Assembly: GCA_947631255.1 (NCBI GenBank)
Contig: CANRKT010000001.1
Span: forward strand, 1 to 64,000
Source: an uncultured Enterobacteriaceae bacterium
Lineage (GTDB): Bacteria > Pseudomonadota > Gammaproteobacteria > Enterobacterales > Enterobacteriaceae
Direction of reading: 5' to 3'
Length of the DNA stretch: 64,000 nucleotides
The translations under genes were made by a program, and so were the position numbers. The notes under the pieces are model-generated. The model did no database searches, had not been told where the DNA came from, and was given only the letters and a program-made list of their open reading frames with translations. Of this stretch, positions 59,055 through 64,000 are shown piece after piece. Positions within the stretch are counted from its first letter, which is position 1. Every line of letters begins with the position of its first letter.

Positions 59055-60038
59055 TTACAGTCCCATTTTTACCAGTTTCGGTAAGTTTTCTTTATCCAGG
59101 CTTTCGGTGTTGTTGCCCAGAATGGTGCGATTTTCCTGGTCAACTTTGACTTTTCCTAAACCTTCAATGGTCATGCCGTCAGTGATGGGTTCATTTTTTT
59201 GCAGCATATCGGCGATGCGAACGAAGACTTCACCTGCGGTTTGTGGGTTCCAGATATACCCGCCTTTAATAGCACCTCTCTGTACCAGTGTTGCACCCTG
59301 GCCTGGGCTGAAGGAGCCAATGACACAAACGTGATCGGTTTTATTGCGATTCATTACTGCACGTCCGGCACCGATTGGGCCTTGAGAACCAAACGCCATG
59401 ATCCCTTTAAGGTCAGGGTATTTAGACATCAGTTCATTGGTCGTGCGAATAGAGTTATCGAGTGACTCACCCACGCCAAACTTATCAGTAACCAGCTGCA
59501 TTTTAGGGTAATGCTCTTTCTGATAATTTAATGCTGAATCAGTCCATTCTTGATGCAAAGGAACGGTCAAACTGCCGACATACATGGCATATTTGCCTTC
59601 TTCATTCATGCACTTAGCTAATTCTTTCATATGGTTGATTCCATGAGTCTGGGCATCAACCAGTTCAAAATCCCAGTTCACATCTTTCTGACCCGGTGAT
59701 TCATGCGTGATAACCTTTATTCCGGCATCACGAGCACGTTTGATAACGGGCTCCAGGACTTTCGGATCGTTGGGGACAATGCCGATGATATCGACTTTCT
59801 GGGCGATTAAATCTTCGATAGCACGGACTTGTAATGCCGGGTCAGCAGCTGTCGGACCTATCATCCAGGCGTCAATTCCGCGCTTCTCGGACTCACTTTT
59901 AATCCCGGCTTCCATGGCATTAAACCAAGGAATACCACCGATTTTTACCACGACTCCCATACGTAATTTATCTTCGGCATGAAGGGTAGCAGTCGCGAAC
60001 AGGGCAATCAGGCTGCAGGTAATAAGATGTTTCTTCAT
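59055..60038 (-). CDS. Sugar ABC transporter substrate-binding protein (autoinducer-2/rhamnose-binding-like)
   Basis: 327 aa; signal peptide; KIGGIPWFNAMEAGIKSESEKRGIDAWMIGPTAADPALQVRAIEDLIAQKVDIIGIVPND. Confidence 0.88.
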   Translation of the reverse strand: MKKHLITCSLIALFATATLHAEDKLRMGVVVKIGGIPWFNAMEAGIKSESEKRGIDAWMIGPTAADPALQVRAIEDLIAQKVDIIGIVPNDPKVLEPVIKRARDAGIKVITHESPGQKDVNWDFELVDAQTHGINHMKELAKCMNEEGKYAMYVGSLTVPLHQEWTDSALNYQKEHYPKMQLVTDKFGVGESLDNSIRTTNELMSKYPDLKGIMAFGSQGPIGAGRAVMNRNKTDHVCVIGSFSPGQGATLVQRGAIKGGYIWNPQTAGEVFVRIADMLQKNEPITDGMTIEGLGKVKVDQENRTILGNNTESLDKENLPKLVKMGL

Positions 60039-60050
60039 AAAGACTCCGAT

Positions 60051-60884
60051 TTAATTTTTAATGAGCTGTTTAGGATTATTACGTTGTGAGCAGTCGATAA
60101 TATTGACGCCGTTCCACGCTAATTCTTTTTCCAGCTCTTTGTTTTTTAATTGGTCAGTAATAAGAAAGTCCACATCGCGGTAATGACAGATCCTTGCGAA
60201 TGAGGGGTGCAAAAATTTACTACCATCAAGCAACAGATATTTACGTTCTGCTGCCAGAATCATTTGTTGTTTAAGGTGGGCGCTATTTTCATTGCCTTCA
60301 CGTAAATAGCCATCACTGCTTAAACTGCTACAAGAAAAAAATATTTTATTAATTTGAAATTCACGTAGTGGTTGTTCAGTCACGACGCCATGGAAACTTT
60401 CATATCGGCCTGAATATTCGCCGCCGAGACAAATGGTTCTTATATTAATCCGTGCTGCCAAAGACTGAACAACCCTAAGAGAATTACTGATTACAGTTAA
60501 TTCAATATCGGGTAGTTGGCGCGAAAAGTACCAGCCAGTAGTACTGTCATCAAGTAACAGGCAGTCTCCTGGACTAACAAAATCTAATGCCCGTTTCGCT
60601 ATCGCCATTTTTTCATCTACGTATTCATTCATTCTTTGGCGAAAAGATAAACCCTGCTCATGAGCAGTATGGGTATTATTTTGCTGGGTATTTGTTTCTC
60701 TTCTGGCGAGAACAGCACCACCATGACTACGCTGTAATAAACCTCTTTTTTCTAATTGACTCAGGTCTCGTCTGATTGTTTCCTGAGAGACTTGACATAA
60801 TGTTACTAATTCAGCTACCAGCACTCTGCCATTTATATTTAATTCATCAATGATTCTTTGTTGTCTTTCTATCGGTAACATCAT
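60051..60884 (-). CDS. DeoR-family transcriptional regulator
   Basis: 277 aa; MLPIERQQRIIDELNINGRVLVAELVTLCQVSQETIRRDLSQLEKRGLLQRSHGGAV. Confidence 0.92.
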   Translation of the reverse strand: MMLPIERQQRIIDELNINGRVLVAELVTLCQVSQETIRRDLSQLEKRGLLQRSHGGAVLARRETNTQQNNTHTAHEQGLSFRQRMNEYVDEKMAIAKRALDFVSPGDCLLLDDSTTGWYFSRQLPDIELTVISNSLRVVQSLAARINIRTICLGGEYSGRYESFHGVVTEQPLREFQINKIFFSCSSLSSDGYLREGNENSAHLKQQMILAAERKYLLLDGSKFLHPSFARICHYRDVDFLITDQLKNKELEKELAWNGVNIIDCSQRNNPKQLIKN

Positions 60885-61738
60885 GCCCTCCCGATGCTTA
60901 ATAAAGTATCCGATACCGCAGTAAGAAAATGTGTGCTGGGTACGAGTCCACAGGCGAATAATGACACCAACTCTTTAAAGTGATGTTTGTCGCAAAAATT
61001 TTGTAATTAAACTGTGGTTATATTCAATAAAAGTGATTTTCATCACGTATATAAACCAAGTAACGTATCAGAACTCTCTGGAGTCCATTTTTTTATTGAA
61101 CGGTGGATCACATTAGCATGACCGATAATGACCGTTTGTGTGTGTTTGACCGATTTGTGATGCGGATGTTAATTTTGAAGCAGGTTAAAAATAATCAGAC
61201 TGCCTTGCGGGTAGTCAGCTGAGCGTGTCGATGAGCATAGATAAACGAGAAGACTTATAGAAATTTGTCGCCTGAAAAGAGCTGATATCATCCATTCAAT
61301 AAGGGAAATGACCATGCTCAAAGAGGATTTTAACGAATTTCAAACATTTTTTGTGGTTGCCAGCGCGCGCTGACATCGCAGGGAAAAGCCGCTAGCCCTG
61401 TTTAAATGCTGGTTTTGTTGTCAGTATGATCTCATGCCTTTACGCAATTAATATCTGTGACTCTTTGGTGTTTTCGTCAGTGACGGATGAAAAAGTATTA
61501 TAATACATATAGTTAATCCGAGAAATGGTGAGGTAACAGCAACAAAAGTGGTTCGTTAGCAGGAACTGATCAGATCTATGTTACTGATGCAGGTATCAGG
61601 ACCTATTTTTGGCCTTGTGGTATGTTTAATCCTCTTTATCTGGTTACTCAGGTATGTGTTTTGTTGTGCCTCTCCCCTTTTATTAACATTTGTCGAGTAA
61701 ACCGCTGGCTCTGAAAGTCGAATTAAATGGAAGTGACT

Positions 61739-62914
61739 ATGAAAAATACGCAATCTGAACCGTTAAAGCTATCAACCCGATTAACTCAGCTGGGCCGGAA
61801 TACTAAAGAACAACATGGTTTTGTTAACAGCCCGGTGTATCGAGGGTCAACGGTGGTTTTTGATACCGTTGAAGACCTGGAGAATAACCGAGCAGCTTTT
61901 GCCTATGGGACTCTGGGTACACCGACGATTAAGAATCTCGAAGATGCCTGGACAGAACTGACGGGCGCTGCGGGTACAGTAATGTCACCTTCCGGGTTAG
62001 GGGCGATAGCACTTGCCCTGATGACGACACTGAAAGCAGGGGATCACCTGCTCATACCGGATACGGTCTATCGCCCGACAAGAGCTTTCTGCAATCAGAC
62101 ACTGAAAAAGTTTGGTGTCACCACTACCTATTACGATCCTATGATTGGGGTGGGGATCACTGAATTGATCCGTCCTGAAACCAGTACGTTATTTTTAGAG
62201 TCGCCAGGTTCACAGACTTTTGAGATCCAGGATATCCCGCTGCTCACCGAAATTGCACGTTCACGTGGTATTAAAACCATTATTGATAATACCTGGGCCA
62301 CCCCGGTCTTTTTCCAGGCACATAAGCATGGCTGTGACCTCTCTGTAGAAGCAGGAACCAAGTATTTGAGTGGGCACTCTGATTTACTGATGGGGATGGT
62401 CAGTGCTAATGCTGAAACCTGGCCTGAATTACGCGCAACTTATGACAGTATGGCGATGTTACCGGGGGCTGAAGATTGTTTCCTCGCATTACGCGGATTA
62501 AGAACCTTACATATCCGTTTACAGGAGGCTGAAAGCCGTGCGCTGAAAGTGGCTCGCTGGCTGGAACAGCAGCCGGAAGTCAAAACCATTTTACATCCTG
62601 CATTTGAAAACTGTCCGGGACATGAATTCTGGAAGCGTGATTTCACCGGATCAACGGGATTATTTTCAATTATCCTCGATCCTGCCTTTTCAAAATCTGC
62701 TGTTACCGAGATGCTGAACGGACTCGAATTATTCGCTATGGGGTATTCCTGGGGCGGCTTTGAAAGCCTGATTATTCCTTTTGATTGCTCAGACTACCGG
62801 ACGGCGACAACCTGGCAGGCAAAAGGAAAAACACTCCGTTTACAAATTGGTCTGGAAGATACCGACGACTTGATTAATGATTTACGTCAGGGGCTGGATC
62901 GCTTGTATCTGTAA
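61739..62914 (+). CDS. Cystathionine beta-lyase-like PLP enzyme (MetC family)
   Basis: NTKEQHGFVNSPVYRGSTVVFD; PLP-lysine VEAGTKYLSGHSDLLMG; GYSWGGFESL. Confidence 0.88.
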   Translation: MKNTQSEPLKLSTRLTQLGRNTKEQHGFVNSPVYRGSTVVFDTVEDLENNRAAFAYGTLGTPTIKNLEDAWTELTGAAGTVMSPSGLGAIALALMTTLKAGDHLLIPDTVYRPTRAFCNQTLKKFGVTTTYYDPMIGVGITELIRPETSTLFLESPGSQTFEIQDIPLLTEIARSRGIKTIIDNTWATPVFFQAHKHGCDLSVEAGTKYLSGHSDLLMGMVSANAETWPELRATYDSMAMLPGAEDCFLALRGLRTLHIRLQEAESRALKVARWLEQQPEVKTILHPAFENCPGHEFWKRDFTGSTGLFSIILDPAFSKSAVTEMLNGLELFAMGYSWGGFESLIIPFDCSDYRTATTWQAKGKTLRLQIGLEDTDDLINDLRQGLDRLYL

Positions 62915-63157
62915 ACCTAATGTCACGTTAAAAGCGGATAGTTTTTTCCTAAAGCTATCGATTAATATGGCTGTCAGAGATGGCGGCTGTTTGCATACCT
63001 GATAAAACGAGCCCTGAATGGGTGATCATGCCGAAAAATACGCGATTTATTACCCCTGCCACCATATTTAAATATAATTTTATGTTGTTGATATTTAATG
63101 TAAAAAAAGGTTTTTAAACGTAATGAATGAGAGCTGCTAAAATATTTAAAGATGTAT

Positions 63158-63171
63158 TTGATTTGTATCAA
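63158..63171. promoter_or_regulatory. Consensus FNR site TTGATTTGTATCAA upstream of nirB
   Basis: Exact TTGAT-N4-ATCAA match 60 bp before the nirB start. Confidence 0.8.
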
Positions 63172-63230
63172 TACAAAAAGTAGCTGAATCGGTAAAGTAG
63201 GTACCAATAAAAAAGATTGAGGCAATGTTG

Positions 63231-64000
63231 ATGAGCAAACTCAAAATCGCAGTTATCGGCAACGGCATGGTGGGTCATCGTTTTATCGAAGACTTACTGG
63301 ATAAAGCCCCGTCTGACCAATTTGAAATCACGGTATTTTGTGAAGAACCCCGCAAAGCTTATGACCGTGTTCACCTGTCTTCTTACTTTTCCCACCACAC
63401 CGCTGAAGAACTCTCCTTAGTACGCGAAGGTTACTATGAAAAGCACGGTGTAGAAGTGCTGGTTGGCGAACGTGCTATTACGATTAACCGTCAGGATAAG
63501 CTGATTCACTCGAATACCGGGCGAAGCATCTATTATGACAAACTGGTTATGGCCACGGGTTCTTATCCTTGGGTTCCGTCTATCAAAGGGGCAGATACTC
63601 AGGATTGCTTTGTCTATCGGACCATTGAAGATTTGAATGCGATTGAAGCCTGTGCCCGTCGCAGCAAACGTGGTGCGGTAGTCGGTGGGGGCTTATTAGG
63701 GCTTGAAGCCGCAGGCGCATTAAAAAACCTCGGTATGGAAACGCATGTCATTGAATTTGCCCCTATGCTGATGGCTGAACAGCTTGACCAGATGGGTGGC
63801 GAGCAGCTTCGTAGTAAAATTGAACGTCTCGGCGTACAGGTCCATACCAATAAAAACACCTTAGAAATTGTTCAACAAGGTAACGAGGCACGTAAAACCA
63901 TGCTGTTTGCAGATGGTAGTGCGCTAGAAATTGACTTTATTGTCTTCTCTACTGGTATTCACGCGCAGGATAAACTGGCCGCTCAGTGTGGGCTGGAAAT
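63231..64000 (+). CDS. nirB: Nitrite reductase (NADH) large subunit NirB, 3'-truncated by window edge
   Basis: MSKLKIAVIGNGMVGHRFIEDLLDK...FCEEPRKAYDRVHLSSYFSHHTAEELSLV; reading open to the window end. Confidence 0.93.
   Translation, partial: MSKLKIAVIGNGMVGHRFIEDLLDKAPSDQFEITVFCEEPRKAYDRVHLSSYFSHHTAEELSLVREGYYEKHGVEVLVGERAITINRQDKLIHSNTGRSIYYDKLVMATGSYPWVPSIKGADTQDCFVYRTIEDLNAIEACARRSKRGAVVGGGLLGLEAAGALKNLGMETHVIEFAPMLMAEQLDQMGGEQLRSKIERLGVQVHTNKNTLEIVQQGNEARKTMLFADGSALEIDFIVFSTGIHAQDKLAAQCGLE

Noticed and set aside
62974-63225. ORF 62974..63225 on minus strand
   Set aside because: AT-rich regulatory region of nirB with the FNR site; composition and content look non-coding.

Overview
The window is an Enterobacterales-type chromosomal segment carrying many catabolic and envelope clusters. 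In order: (1) an RpiR regulator, PTS EIICB and ASL/fumarase-superfamily lyase cassette (0.3-4.3 kb); (2) exuR, a decayed uxaC remnant interrupted by a 150-bp MITE, and a DctPQM TRAP transporter (4.3-8.7 kb); (3) a tandem repeat element and a TehA-like transporter (8.8-10.1 kb); (4) an internally deleted Tn3-family remnant with terminal IR, tnpA and tnpR fragments, plus an M23-like fragment (10.1-11.7 kb); (5) a GntR-like LacI-family regulator divergent from an orphan ascorbate-type PTS, with three phased perfect palindromes between them (12.0-15.4 kb); (6) an apparently complete aryl polyene (APE) biosynthesis cluster with its own phosphopantetheinyl transferase (15.4-31.1 kb); (7) ascGFB (31.3-35.6 kb); (8) an 11-gene, ~16.5 kb srfABC-type island coding an actin/Hsp70-fold ATPase, a P-loop GTPase, a vWA protein, a LolD/MacB-like ABC pair, an FGE-like protein, a membrane-anchored TerD-like protein, SrfA, a TPR-like protein and two lipoproteins, bracketed by a direct repeat of the ascB 3' end (35.7-52.9 kb); (9) an allose/allulose-like catabolic operon (53.0-60.9 kb); (10) a MetC-like PLP lyase and the start of nirB with a consensus FNR site (61.7-64.0 kb). 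The strongest candidate for an undescribed system is the srf/TerD island. No rRNA, tRNA or CRISPR array was recognised. All family calls come from reading the sequence and translations and from remembered homologues; no search was run.
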